A stretch of 64,000 bases of DNA from Artemisia argyi. Its lineage: Eukaryota; Streptophyta; Magnoliopsida; Asterales; Asteraceae. A model generated the notes under the pieces. That model did not search any database. It had not been told where the DNA came from and saw only the letters and a list, made by a program, of their open reading frames with translations. Where the stretch lies: positions 96,934,871 to 96,998,870 of the forward strand of contig CM060695.1 in NCBI GenBank assembly GCA_030686995.1, read 5' to 3'. This document shows, in pieces, positions 17,721 to 28,711 of this stretch (its first letter is position 1; each line of letters begins with the position of its first letter). The position numbers and the translations under genes were made by a program.

Positions 17721-18900
17721 TGTAAGAGAATATTTGATTTGGATATGATTGGATATGATTGGTTTTGTCTTATGTATAAATGAGATTAAGAGAGGATTAA
17801 GACATAATCTAATTATCATTAAGAAGAAAAGATTTAGACAATTAAGATTATAAGTTGAGAAAATCATAGGTTACTTATAAGTTCAAGTAACACAACGTCG
17901 AGAATCCGTAGTTTCATATCTCGTGACTTTCCACGACTCGACGTTCTCAACTAATACCTTGGTTCAAACAAGTTAAGTGCTTTGCCTTGATATAAAGCAT
18001 AACCTAAGTGGGAAAGGATGCGTTTACGCAAAGTGACCTTTGACTTAGTTTGACCAATAAGGGAGTAAACCCGTTACGTAATTAGAGAAGACGTAAGCAC
18101 GGGATATGAGCATATGGATGCTTCAACACGATGTTACATGAAATATATAAGCTCCCTAAGTTTAGAAAAGCCTTGGCTAGAGGCGATAGCTAGAAAACAT
18201 GAGTTGGCGTTTTCCCGTAAATGGGTGTATTAAAAATAGGATTTCTCAAATCTCAAAACTCGTTTCAAGTGTTCTCAATTAAGCACATAACATATTCATA
18301 CCTGTTTTGAAAGATCCACAATTGTCGGGTAAGGGGAAAGCCAACTTTCAAAATTCGCCCGGAACCATACAGACTCCTGGCGCGTCACCCACGCGTTGAC
18401 GCGCGGGCAGCGCGCTAGGAGCAGACATTGGCTCCAGAGATTTTGAGCTAACGTTTGTTATTTTATGTGTTTCGATGGTTTATTTGTCATCATTAAAACA
18501 TAAATGGATCTTGATCATGTTGCCTCAACATATAGCAAAATGAGGCGGTCTCTTTTTTTTATCTTCCCGACCAAGCTACCACGTGTTGCATTTCGATTTG
18601 TTGAAGCATAAGGGCCACACACCCTTGTTGAATTTATTTTTGGAGCGTGTACTTCACACGCCTACTTCCATTTTTTTTCATCAATATTACAAGTATTTAA
18701 GGATTTGGCATGGCCTTCATTTCAATTCACTGGGTCTGGGTCTGCTTCTTTCTCGGATTGGGCCAGGTTGGAGCGTAGCTGGACTGTGTTGGAGCTGGGT
18801 CAGGATCTGTTATACGTCTTGGGCCTGAATCATCGCTGGGCTGCTTCTCCTTGGGCCAAGGCTGATCTGGAGGAACTTGCTATATTAAAAAGAAAGGAGG

Positions 18901-18970
18901 GGGAAGAGGGACTTGAACCCTTGACCTCTTGAATACAAACCAACGCCCCTCCCAACTAATCTATGGGGAA
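18901..18970 (-). other. tRNA-like sequence with A and B box in LTR E
   Basis: On the minus strand TAGATTAGTTGG (18952-18963) resembles an A box, and GGTTCAAGTCC (18909-18919) is a near-perfect B box 32 bases downstream; the 13-base GGGTTCAAGTCCC around it looks like a T arm. No matching acceptor stem is found, so it is not a functional tRNA gene. It may be a tRNA-derived remnant or a chance pol III promoter. Confidence 0.4.
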
Positions 18971-19362
18971 GTTGTGATATATCTTTTCCTTTTTTTTGTT
19001 TTATTTTTTTTTTCTTCTTGTTCCGAATTTTTCTAAATAATAATCTTCGTTCGGCCTCATTTGTCTTTTATCATACCGTCTTTTGCCACAATTAAATACT
19101 AATAGACACGTTTTTTTGTGCTCTTTCCAATGGTGTGCTCGGAAAATATTTTTGACTTCGTCTTAGCCTTGAAACACGTGAAAACGTCATCGACACTCAT
19201 TCGAAAATCACCGTTTTTGCTCTGTTTTCAATCCTTTTGTACCTATAAGACATAAAAACACAATCCAAGGATATTTGCAATAATATTTGGTATATCTGTG
19301 TATTTTCAGTTGTTTTTGAAGTTAAAATGGGACAAAAATGATGAGTATTCACACACTCATCA

Positions 19363-21259
19363 GGGGGTGTCTAGAAAAGGTAGCTATACCAACACCCAAG
19401 GCCTAAAAGATTGGACCTAAATCTCTAGATTGTATATTTATTGGATATGCTAGGAATAACAGTGCTTATCGTTTCATTGTACATGATTCGAAAAATCCAG
19501 ATATACAAAAGGGTACACTAATGGAATCAAGGAATTCTTCCTTCTTTGAAAATATATTTCCTTGTTTAACGAAGGAAACTGGAAGTTCATCTAGAATAGA
19601 TGACAATGTTGTCCAAGATAAGAGACAACGAGATGATAATGATCTCCAAGATGAGAGACAAGATCAAATCGAGGAAGAAGAGGTTGAACCTAGAAGAAAC
19701 AAAAGGGCAAGAACCGAGAAATCGTTTGGACCTGATTTTGTTTCATTTATGGTAGAAAATGAACCTACTTCTTATCAAGCATCGGTAACTTCTTCGGAAG
19801 GGCCTCAATGGAAAGAAGCCATTAAAAGTGTAATCGATTCTATTTTACAAAATCATACTTGGGAGCTCGTGGATTTACCTCCTGGTTGTAAACCACTAGC
19901 CTATAAATGGATCTTCAAGAAGATGAAAGCCGATGGCACCATTGACAAGTACAAAGCAAGATTGGTAATCAAAGGATTTAGACAACGAGAAGGTCTAGAT
20001 TATTTTGATACATATTCGCCTGTTACGCAAATAATCTCTATCAGGATGATACTTGTTATTGCCGCTTTAAGAAATTTGGAAGTTCACTAAATGGATGTGA
20101 AAACGGCTTTTATAAACGGAGATTTAGAAGAATAAATCTACATGAACCAACCTGAGGGTTTCATAGTTCCTAGACAAGAGAACAAAGTTTTTAGGCTTGT
20201 TAAGTCATTATATGGCTTAAAGCAAGCTCCCAAACAGTGGCATCAAAAATTTGACCACATGCTAGAGAGTGGATTCAAAATTTATGAATGCGACAAGTGT
20301 GTTTATGTAAAAGAAACAAGTAGTGGATATGTAATCTTGTGTTTATATGTTGATGATATACTTATCGTTGGCAATAACGACAAGATGATCAAATCTACTA
20401 AAGACATGTTGAAATCAAAGTTTGACATGAAGGATATGGGTTTGGCTGATGTGATCCTTGGAATAAAGATCGTACGAACTCAAAATGGACTTATGTCAAG
20501 TCAAGCACATTACGTGGATAAAATTCTTAATACTCACAATACGGGGGATTCCGGCGACACCAGTAAGCATCTATCTAAAAATGGAGGCATAGGTGTTGCC
20601 CAATTAGAGTATTAAAGAATTATTGGCATGTTAATGTACTTAATGACAAGTACCCGACCTAACTTAGCATATGCTGTTAGCAGGCTAAGTAGGTATACTA
20701 GTAATTTGAGCTATGCACATTGGGGAGCTATGACTAGGGTACTTCATTATTTGAGATACAGTTGCGATTATGGACTGCATTATGAAAGATATCCAGCAGT
20801 TATAGAAGGATATAGTGATGCAAATTGGATATCTGACATAAAGAATTATAGATCGACTAGTGGATATGTACTTACACTAGGAGGGGCTGCTATATATTGG
20901 AAGTCTTCCAAGCAAATTTTTATAGCTAAGTCCACGATGGAATCAGAATTTATCGTGTTAGATAAATGCGGACATGAGGCGAATGGCTACGTCAATTCGT
21001 AGAGGACATACCAAAGTGGCCTAAACCGGTAATGGCCATTAGTATACATTGTGATAGTCAATCGGCAATTGGCAGAGCTCATAGCATAATGTATAATGGA
21101 AAGTCCAGACATATCCGTCATCGACATAATTCGATACGACAACTACTCTCAACAGGAGTTATCTCAATTGACTATGTGAAGTCAAAGGATAACATCGCGG
21201 ATCCGCTTACAAAAGGCTTAAGCAGAGAGTTAGTAAGTCATCTAAAGGAATGGGACTAA
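19363..21259 (+). pseudogene. Copia integrase C-terminus, reverse transcriptase and RNase H (element D)
   Basis: This continues the integrase frame cut by E. From 19430 it reads GYARNSSAYRFIVHDSK, an acidic linker, then RT from about 19800 (WKEAIKSVIDSILQNHTWELV, YKARLVIKGFRQREGLDYFDTYSPV), the catalytic YVDDILIVG near 20348, and RNase H ([49 protein letters not shown]) to a stop at 21259. Three in-frame nonsense codons (20088, 20133, 20613) and one frameshift after 21002 break it; two of the stops look like single changes of Gln or Glu codons. The gene is dead. Confidence 0.9.
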
Positions 21260-21753
21260 AGATCTGGGTTCAATAGGACAACCTAATCATAGAAATGTGG
21301 GGGAAGTCACGTCAATGTGGGGGAGTTAATAAATATTGTAACTTCCTAGTCCATTCCTATAACAAATGTGACTTGTTGAGAGGTTAAATATGTTTTTAAT
21401 GATTCAAGATGAAATCACCTATGTGAGAGAGAAGTGGAGTCGCTTCGAAGGGAATTGTGGGGGGCGAAATTCCTAAGAGCTCTTGCAGAACCAGGCTAGT
21501 GTTCATGACCATAACGAACACTACTATGAGGACTTGACAAGGTCAGGGAGAGTCTTGTGTGAAGTGTAATGTCATCTACGTAAATAGAGGCTGAGTTTAA
21601 GGACATCGCGTCTACTGAGATATAGGAGACTAAGTGCATCTCACAAGGGAAGGTTCAAAGGGTCACACCTACCTATCCTATGCAGGACTTAACCGCAGAA
21701 ATTTCGCTGAAACTTTTGTGTGTTTTCAACCGATCTCCATTCATGTGGGGGAT
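21260..21753 (+). other. Element D 3' non-coding region with polypurine tracts
   Basis: There is no gene. Purine tracts ATGTGGGGGAAG (21295), ATGTGGGGGAG (21315), TTGTGGGGGGCG (21459) and CATGTGGGGGAT (21742-21753) recur; the last is the PPT directly before the 3' LTR. Confidence 0.65.
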
Positions 21754-22811
21754 TGTTGGAAAATGAGTTTTGCAAAAGTGATTTTTTGCAAAATTTGGAC
21801 ATTATTTAATGTATGTATATATTACATATATTTGTGTTTCTTGGGGGCGTTTTGTTCTCCTCCAAGAGAGCTTCGCAACGAGCTAAAGTATGTCCAAAAT
21901 AGAGTAAAAATGAATGCGATATCGTGTCTCAAAGTGGAACACAAAATATAGATAATGGAAGTATCCCACATCACTTAAAGAATAAAATGAAAGCATGTAT
22001 ATATTGAAATCTTTGTATTGGCTTTCAAATTCCTTTAGGTGGGCTATGCTCCCACTCCTACGTGTGCGCGCGCGCAGGGGGGGGGGGGGTTTGCAGATTG
22101 TGGTATTTTTGGGCCAAAATAAGTTCGAAGCTTCTGAACTCATGCGAGCCCGTGTGATCTGCGGACACGAATGCAGCTCTGAAACTTCGCCTACATGCGA
22201 ATCTTTTTGCTGCAGATCCGATTTGGGTTTCCAGTTTTCATATATCTATTTTAAGAATAGATTTGTAACGTATTTGTGTTTCCAGTTTTCTGTATATCTA
22301 TTTTAAGGATAGATTGTAACGTATTGGTAAAGTTATACAGAATACTATTGAGATAATAGAATATACTCAAATCTATTTTATGTATAACAGATTTGTATAT
22401 TTTTGGCTCAAATTTATTCTTGAAGAACAAGTCGGGTCTTCAATATAAATATAGGCTACCTCATTTAGTTTTCTCTCATTCAGAAAAATGTAACTCTTGG
22501 CTTACGAGTTCCAGCAATCCATCGATCAGAAATACGCATGAGCTTTTGTGATCTTTTAGGCAAGTGTGTCTAGTCCGGCTATACTTCAGCTTTGGCCATT
22601 GTGCCCTGGGAAATAGATGAGGAATCTGTTTTAAGGGAATCATGTGTATCACGAGCCTCGACCTTTACTGCTTTCTTTTCTTTATCGTTATATAGTGTCT
22701 GTCTTCTACTTCTATTCCTTTCTGTCTGTATTTAATTTTTTGTTATTTAATTTCTATTATTTATTTATTGTAATATGATTTTATAAATAAAAGTGTACAT
22801 GTTTCCCTACA
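21754..22811 (+). repeat. Element D 3' LTR
   Basis: It starts TGTTGGAAA right after the PPT and ends TTTCCCTACA, close to the inverted complement of the start. About 1058 bp. It contains an alternating CG run next to a G run (22066-22090) and a TATA-like AATATAAATATAGG near 22442. No matching 5' LTR is present in the window. Confidence 0.75.
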
Positions 22812-22857
22812 CATACCCCCTAAATCTCAGTTATTATCTTGACCACTAAATCATGAT

Positions 22858-23097
22858 GACACTATAGCTCATTTGAATTTTGAAGCTTTTGTTATTCATT
22901 GCGTTAAAAAATATTATCCTGTTAGGGAAAAAGCTAAGATATTTGACCAAACTTTTTCCCTAAGAGGATATTCATATTCAAATTTATTCAATATGTACAT
23001 TAAGACATTTGATCAAGAAAAAACTCATTTACCTTTACATTTTGCCACGATGCATAGATTAATGATTTTTAGTGTTGTTTATGCTAGATGCATATGA
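22858..23097 (+). CDS. Unrecognised ORF fragment next to element D
   Basis: The frame around ATG 22873 (MNFEAFVIHCVKKYYPVREK, then KIFDQTFSLRGYSYSNLFNM) runs to TGA at 23095 and is open upstream only from about 22843. The residues look protein-like rather than low complexity, but I recognise no family. It could be a fragment of a host gene, an organelle or plasmid-derived sequence, or a chance frame of 80 codons. Confidence 0.25.
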   Translation, partial: DTIAHLNFEAFVIHCVKKYYPVREKAKIFDQTFSLRGYSYSNLFNMYIKTFDQEKTHLPLHFATMHRLMIFSVVYARCI

Positions 23098-23252
23098 AAT
23101 AAATTTAAACCAAGTCAAATGATCAAATTTAATCCAATAGTGCACATGATATTTTGGTTACCTCTTGCATAAATGATTATTAATAAATACTTAGATCATG
23201 GAAACTGAAAATAAACAATATCTATATAAAAGATGGGTGTGAGTTATAAAAC

Positions 23253-23318
23253 CTGGATAGCAGCAGTAAGAGCATGACCAATATGTAAAGTTCCAATTAC
23301 ATCAGGAGGTGGAAGAAC
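23253..23318 (-). pseudogene. Exon of valyl-tRNA synthetase with HIGH motif
   Basis: On the minus strand a 66-base exon, preceded by CAG acceptor and followed by GT donor, encodes VLPPPDVIGTLHIGHALTAAIQ. From memory valyl-tRNA synthetases have VLPPPNVTGALHIGHALTAAI here, the class I ATP-binding HIGH motif. The three changes include residues that are normally fixed (Asn to Asp, Thr to Ile after PPP). The following and preceding exons are not recognised within the 0.3 kb available before the neighbouring retroelements. It is most likely a captured or decayed gene fragment; a living gene split by large introns cannot be excluded. Confidence 0.7.
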
Positions 23319-23586
23319 CTGCTATGACAATCTTACTCAAATTTTGACGTTCATTATTATTTATATGAATTGAAACATTAGGCCAATGGTATAAATGTAC
23401 CTTATTCTTACAGTCTCTTAAAATCATATTCCAATATCCATAGAACTGTTTGAAAATGATACCTACAAATAATAACATTTTATGAAACCATGGTATGTAT
23501 AAGTTTTATGTCACACTAATAAGAAATTTAGGGAGGTAGACTTACTATACAACTCACTACATACAACTTTATGTAAATAAGCAATC
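23319..23586. other. AT-rich host sequence left of element H
   Basis: No gene is recognised. The segment continues at 34689 across the CAATC target duplication of H. Confidence 0.5.
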
Positions 23587-26568
23587 TGTCACAACTCGTA
23601 ATTTCCGGTCATTTTCCAAACTTCGACAATCTACTATTCATCAATTACTATTCACCAATTACTATTCATCATTTTACTATTCATCGTTTTTTAGGTCAAT
23701 TTGATATTCTGATAAGCGTTCAGAAATTTTACTATTCACGTAACACTATTCATTACCGGAAGAAAATCACTATCCACGTGCATTACTCATTTCATCGTAA
23801 ATTTAGTTTACGAGTATTTAAATTCGCGTAACCGTATTGGTTCAAGAGCGAATTCATGCATTATCATTTGGGACATCTCATACAGACTAGAAGTAGTCTA
23901 CGTATCATCATTATGTCACTTGCATACTATTCCACTCGTAGGATAATTAAATTAATACTTTTGGTATAATTAACTTTTACGTATAATTATTTCTATATAA
24001 ACGTTAACAAACGATCAATAATGTGACTAACACGTCCGACACTCCCGACTATGATCCCAATATATTTTTATATTCATTTTTATAATATAAAAATTAAAAT
24101 ATTAATTTACCCGGTATTTTGGAGATTTATTTTAATTATTAACGTAAGTTTACAAAAATTACGACGGTTTTCGTAGAAATTAAACAACAATTATCTAAAC
24201 ACTCAATAATTATACCCGACTTATTTTTACAATTTTTACGACTTTATTATGTCCCGGTTAACTCCGTTAAAATTTATTTTTAGTTAACTCGGTACCCGGT
24301 ATTACCTAAAACTAATAATATATCCATAAACCCACCAAATCTCTTACACTTTCCATGGTTTTCTTCCTTCACCCATCTTGCCCCCCCCCCCCTCCATACC
24401 AAATCCTTACACATTTGAAAATCTTCCTACTAACTAATTAATGCTTGTCCTAAATTTTGTCTAACCTATTATATATATATATCATACATTGTATACTTAT
24501 TTTCATTTCACAAAATATCAACTAGATACTTTATTCACTTTTCTCTCTTTTCTCTCTTTTGGTTCACGGCAAACAACAAGAACAAGGCAAGACACCATAT
24601 TTTTTTAAGATCTAGTAACAATCAAGCTTAGTTTGTATACCTTTTTGAGTTTTGAAAGATAAACTCAAGGTTTACTTAGGTTTTTCATCCTCCAGTCTTC
24701 TTAATCCTTCAAGTAAGTATAAGAAACTCATTTTTATAATTTTACCAAGTTTATACAAGATTCATATGATATATATACTAGATCTACATGCATATGCTAT
24801 TTATACCACTTTATTTTATAAACTTTTAACTTTTGAACCTTAGAAAGTGATTATAGTTAGATCTTTGTTAGATCTACTTTGTTTATGAAGTTTAGGAACC
24901 CATGACACCCTAAGAAGGTGTATGGTAGGATTAGACTAGTTTTGTGGTGATTGAAAGTGGTTTGGTTGAAGTTGGAACAAGTTTGAAACTAGGAAAATGA
25001 TTTTGGAAAATATATAAATACCTACTGTCCCTATTTTGAAAACGTAGGAAACTCAGGAACTCAGGGGTAAATTTTGACCAAAGATTTAGAAAATACTTTT
25101 AAAAACGAAACTTTTGGCGAAAGAACGGACTAAAACGAGCTTATAACGAAGGAGATATGATTTTTGTAAATTTAACGACGAAAACTATTTTTCTGAAAAA
25201 CTACATGCTGTTTGACAGTTTTCGACTGGCAAATAGAGACGTTAAACGTAACCTAGAGGAGCCGAGTTATCGAAAATATATTAGTATATACTAAAACGAA
25301 TCCGTGGATATAAAGAACGAGTAAAATGAGCTTAAAACGACCAAGTTATATACGTTTTAAAATCGTCAAAACTATATATATATTTAGTCACTACTAGAAA
25401 ATAATATAACTACGTAATAAATGATATATTTTCTAGATTTCTTATTCAAGGAGTTTATTTTTTTTTACTAACGAAGTACTTACGACTCAAGGTTTATTAC
25501 GCGACTACTAGACATTATTTTAAGGTTTTCGAGACGAGGAATATAACACTAACATCTTTATACGATATATTACGACAAGTTTTTATAACTCTATTTGGAC
25601 TTATTTTTCCTAAGTATGGAAAGTATTTTATTTGACAATAACTAGTATTTCCAAATTACGAGTGGTATAGGTATCATGTGCATGTGCATTCATTACATCA
25701 CGGCATGATCTAAATTAGATCACGATTATTCATTTAGGTTGCGGCTAGTGTTCGCGCCTCATTGTCCTGACTATTTTACCATCTTTGTACCATCATTACG
25801 AGGTGAGTTCTCATAGCCCCGTTTTAATTACTTATTTGATTTCAAATCCCACGGGGGAGAATACATTGCACAATTATTTTTGTACATGCCCAAGTATTAA
25901 ATTCCATACATTGCTTAAGTTGCCTTACTACCACATTAAGTCCCCTTTATTATCATGGACCGTTAATTATATTGCCAAGCGAGAGTGAGTGGATAGATCT
26001 ATCGAGGGTGACGCCTCCATTCGTGTTTGGGTTGCTCCAACGGGTACGAATGCATTTCATGTCTTAACAATTTGAGTGTCTGGTAAACACTCTGGTGGGG
26101 CCATTACAAAGTCTAGCTTCGGGGTCATGAGCTTAAGAGCCAATGTAGCATTTTTGACATTTTTGTCGGTTTACTTTATACTTGTGGCTTATGTACATAC
26201 GATTTAACTTATAAACCTATGATTATTCACCAACTTTATGTTGACCGTTTTCGCAATGTATTTCTCAGGTAACTAAAGTAGCTCATGTTGCATACATTTG
26301 GACCTTCATGGAGTCGCGGAGTCGACGCGTCTCACCTTATATTTTCTGTACTTATGATACGTTTGATCTTGTTGAACTCATTTTATCTAAATTGGCAACA
26401 CCTTTTGGGACCTATGTTTTGTAAACTCTGAATGTTTTAATTATCAAACGATGTATTTTTCCAAACGACACTTTAGGTCGTTCAATATGACTGTAACTGT
26501 GGTGCTATGACAGTCACCCCCAGTTATTCCATTCCGCTGCTAAAAACAGGTATTTTGAGGGTGTGATA
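23587..26568 (+). repeat. Element H 5' LTR
   Basis: It starts TGTCACAAC and ends GGGTGTGATA. The first 200 bases carry the word TACTATTCAYC six times. It holds a C run (24383-24392) that is longer in the other LTR and short ORFs (for example 24652 and 25785) that recur in both LTRs and look like chance frames. Confidence 0.95.
23631..23783 (+). repeat. TACTATTCAYC word array in LTR H
   Basis: ACTATTCA occurs six times in about 150 bases with spacers of 4 to about 60 bases, plus one variant (ACTATCCA). The right LTR repeats this at 31748-31905. It is a short interspersed word rather than a strict tandem repeat. Confidence 0.75.
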
Positions 26569-26570
26569 GA

Positions 26571-26583
26571 TTGGCATCAGAGC
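26571..26583 (+). promoter_or_regulatory. Primer binding site of element H (initiator tRNA-Met)
   Basis: TTGGCATCAGAGC lies two bases after the 5' LTR; the standard plant tRNA-iMet site is TGGTATCAGAGC. Confidence 0.8.
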
Positions 26584-27748
26584 TAAGGTTATAGCGAACT
26601 AGGATGTATCATGGACCCTAGACTATAACCACATCATCATAGCATCTCATCATTTCATCATAGGTGCATATTCATTATACATGTTGTTTCATGCACACAT
26701 TGTGCGAGTTATTTATACCCATACTCATATATATATGATTATATTGACCTGGTTCACAAGTGACATGTCTTCAGATACCCACCCTGTTATCCTTTCATTG
26801 GATTCCGACATTATAGATGCCTTGTCATCTTCCACTACCATTGTACTACTAGTTGCACTTACACTGCCATTAGCACCATTGATTTGTTATAGGGACAAGG
26901 GGTTTTCCTATTATTCAGCCCATACATAGAATGCCTTTTGGTAGAATATTCAGACTTAATTTTTAATGGACTTATTAGGATGATTATTGCAAGGGAGATA
27001 GTATGTTTTCTTTCCTTCACTAGTAGGGTGCTTACTACTCAGGTACTACTACCACCGTCAGCTACTTATTACACTATTGGTCATCCCATAGTGTGTACTT
27101 CAACTTTACCTCTTGGATGTCGCCAGATAGCGCGAAAGAGGGTAGTATTCCATTCACTATTATCACCATCGCCTCTTAACTCGTCACTAGGATTTCATCG
27201 TCATCAATGTTATTCTCATCCTTTAGAATACCACCATTGTCATTTCCCTTTTCCATTTCCACTTGCCATGAATTAGATAACGCCTTGTGGATAATACCAA
27301 GATTACGGACTCAACAGGATCATCCGCAGATTCCTCAGGATTAGTTTGGAACCTACACTATTTAGAATATGGTCGATGCACAACTTCAGACACTGCTTCA
27401 GGACTATCTCGACCTTATGATGCCGTAAAACCTGATTTCACTTAGAGGGACTACAGGAAATCTTTAGACTAGACTTATATCTTTACTAGCTTTTACTATT
27501 ATCCTAACCACGAGAAGTGTGGCATAGTTAAAGAAACTTGTAGTATTTTGATTGTCGTACAAACGGAATCACCAAGTATTGACTCTACTATAGGGGAATA
27601 GTTGTGCTATCTATGATATTGGTCCATATAGACCGAAACTTTCATGTATTATATTCATGTGTTATGAATATGATGATTTTTATTACCTATAGATTCTCAT
27701 GGACTCTTATGATTTGATGGAAATAGACTTAAGCAAACAACTCCAAGC
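26584..27748 (+). other. Element H leader and degenerate gag N-terminus
   Basis: It has short Ser-, Pro- and Leu-rich frames (26681-26929, 26938-27276) separated by stops. Their order before a capsid domain fits the long low-complexity N-terminus of gag in related Gypsy elements, but no motif proves it. Confidence 0.35.
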
Positions 27749-28426
27749 ATGACGCAAGCTGCTGTTGGACAATCCATTGCCAGGAACGTAACTACCGCCC
27801 TCACCAAGGAACTTACTCACGTAGAATTTATGGGTTGTAATCCCCCCTCCTTTAGCGGAAATATAGACACTAAGGAATTTCTCAAATGGTTCGAAGAATT
27901 AGAAACAATCTTTCAATGTGGCGACTGCCGTAAGGAAGACAAAGTTAAGTTCGCCACTTGCACTTTTCAGGAGCATGCCCAGAAATGGTGGACTAAGTAT
28001 GTCCAGGTAGTAGGAGTTGATGCTGCTTACTCACACTCTTGGGAGAAACTAAAAAGGATGATGAGTTTGAAGTTCTGTGTGAAAAGCGAATTACAAGCAA
28101 TTGAACAGGAAACACTAAACCTTACCATGGTAGGAGATGATGTTGTCAAGTATACTGCTTATTTTTATGATTTTGCTCGACTAGGCTCTGCAATGGATGA
28201 ACCGGAAAGCAAGAAACTTGAAAGGTACATCGGAGGACTTTCTCCTGAAATTCGTATGTTGGTCAACTCATTGGAACCTGATACCATGCCTACAACTATC
28301 AGAATGGCGATCGAAGCAAAGGAACATATAGCCCGCGCCAAGACATCAGGAAACAATAGTGACAATAAAAGGAAGTGGAACAACAACCGAGGTGAGAATG
28401 CCACACAAGGACCACGCAAGAGATAG
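27749..28426 (+). CDS. Gypsy gag capsid region (element H)
   Basis: This is a 225-codon frame with the Retrotrans_gag domain: FMGCNPPSFSGNIDTKEFLKW at residues 28-48, KVKFATCTFQEHAQKWW near 66-82, then a YTAYFYDFARL segment and ERYIGGLSPEIRMLV. It ends in a basic KRKWNNNRG stretch and a TAG at 28424-28426, beyond which the zinc-knuckle part follows with little gap. It is the best-preserved coding part of H. Confidence 0.85.
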   Translation: MTQAAVGQSIARNVTTALTKELTHVEFMGCNPPSFSGNIDTKEFLKWFEELETIFQCGDCRKEDKVKFATCTFQEHAQKWWTKYVQVVGVDAAYSHSWEKLKRMMSLKFCVKSELQAIEQETLNLTMVGDDVVKYTAYFYDFARLGSAMDEPESKKLERYIGGLSPEIRMLVNSLEPDTMPTTIRMAIEAKEHIARAKTSGNNSDNKRKWNNNRGENATQGPRKR

Positions 28427-28711
28427 GGAGTTGCTAAACCCTATGCTGCATGTCTAAATGAAAAGAATGATTACCTTGGTATTTTACCTAAGTGTGAAGA
28501 GTGTCAACATCATCATAACCCAGGCCGTTGCCCGGAACCATGTGGCAACTGTAAGAAGGTTACCCACAAAACCAGGGATTGCAGGTTTCCAATTGTGGGT
28601 GATAATCAGAAACCATCAATTACATGTTTTGGCTGTGGTGTAGTAGGACACTTCAAGAGTGAATGCCCAGAGTTGGGAAGCCAGAATTGGAAGAAGAAGT
28701 TTATGTTTTAA
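28427..28711 (+). pseudogene. Gag zinc-knuckle region (element H)
   Basis: Directly after the gag stop the sequence encodes CEECQHHHNPGRCPEPC, then two knuckles CGNCKKVTHKTRDC and CFGCGVVGHFKSEC, both C-x2-C-x4-H-x4-C, ending at a TAA about 28709. It was probably one protein with the capsid before the stop at 28424. Confidence 0.75.

Larger units (their letters stand above)
16050..18530 (-). mobile_element. Element J: Sirevirus-type solo LTR
   Basis: It is a 2481-bp LTR with TGTAGAACCGTAGAGG at the left, GCCTCAACA at the right and flanking duplication TATAG on both sides, so it is a clean solo LTR. Its reverse complement aligns by eye along its length with the 5' LTR of F (35088-37755), including the TATGTTTTAATG start, GTCGGGTAAGGGGAAAGCC blocks and the TATTCACCCCC end. 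It carries GC-rich TGACGCG words at 16849-16890 and 18375-18420 and a TATA box (reverse TATTTATA, 16809-16816). Confidence 0.88.

Noticed and set aside
18888..18972. A functional tRNA gene on the minus strand
   Set aside because: A and B boxes are present but no acceptor stem or normal anticodon arm can be formed.
24652..25988. Small frames at 24652-24843 and 25785-25988, repeated at 32773-32964 and 33905-34108
   Set aside because: Their duplication reflects the two LTRs of element H, not gene conservation; no motif and differences between copies are random.
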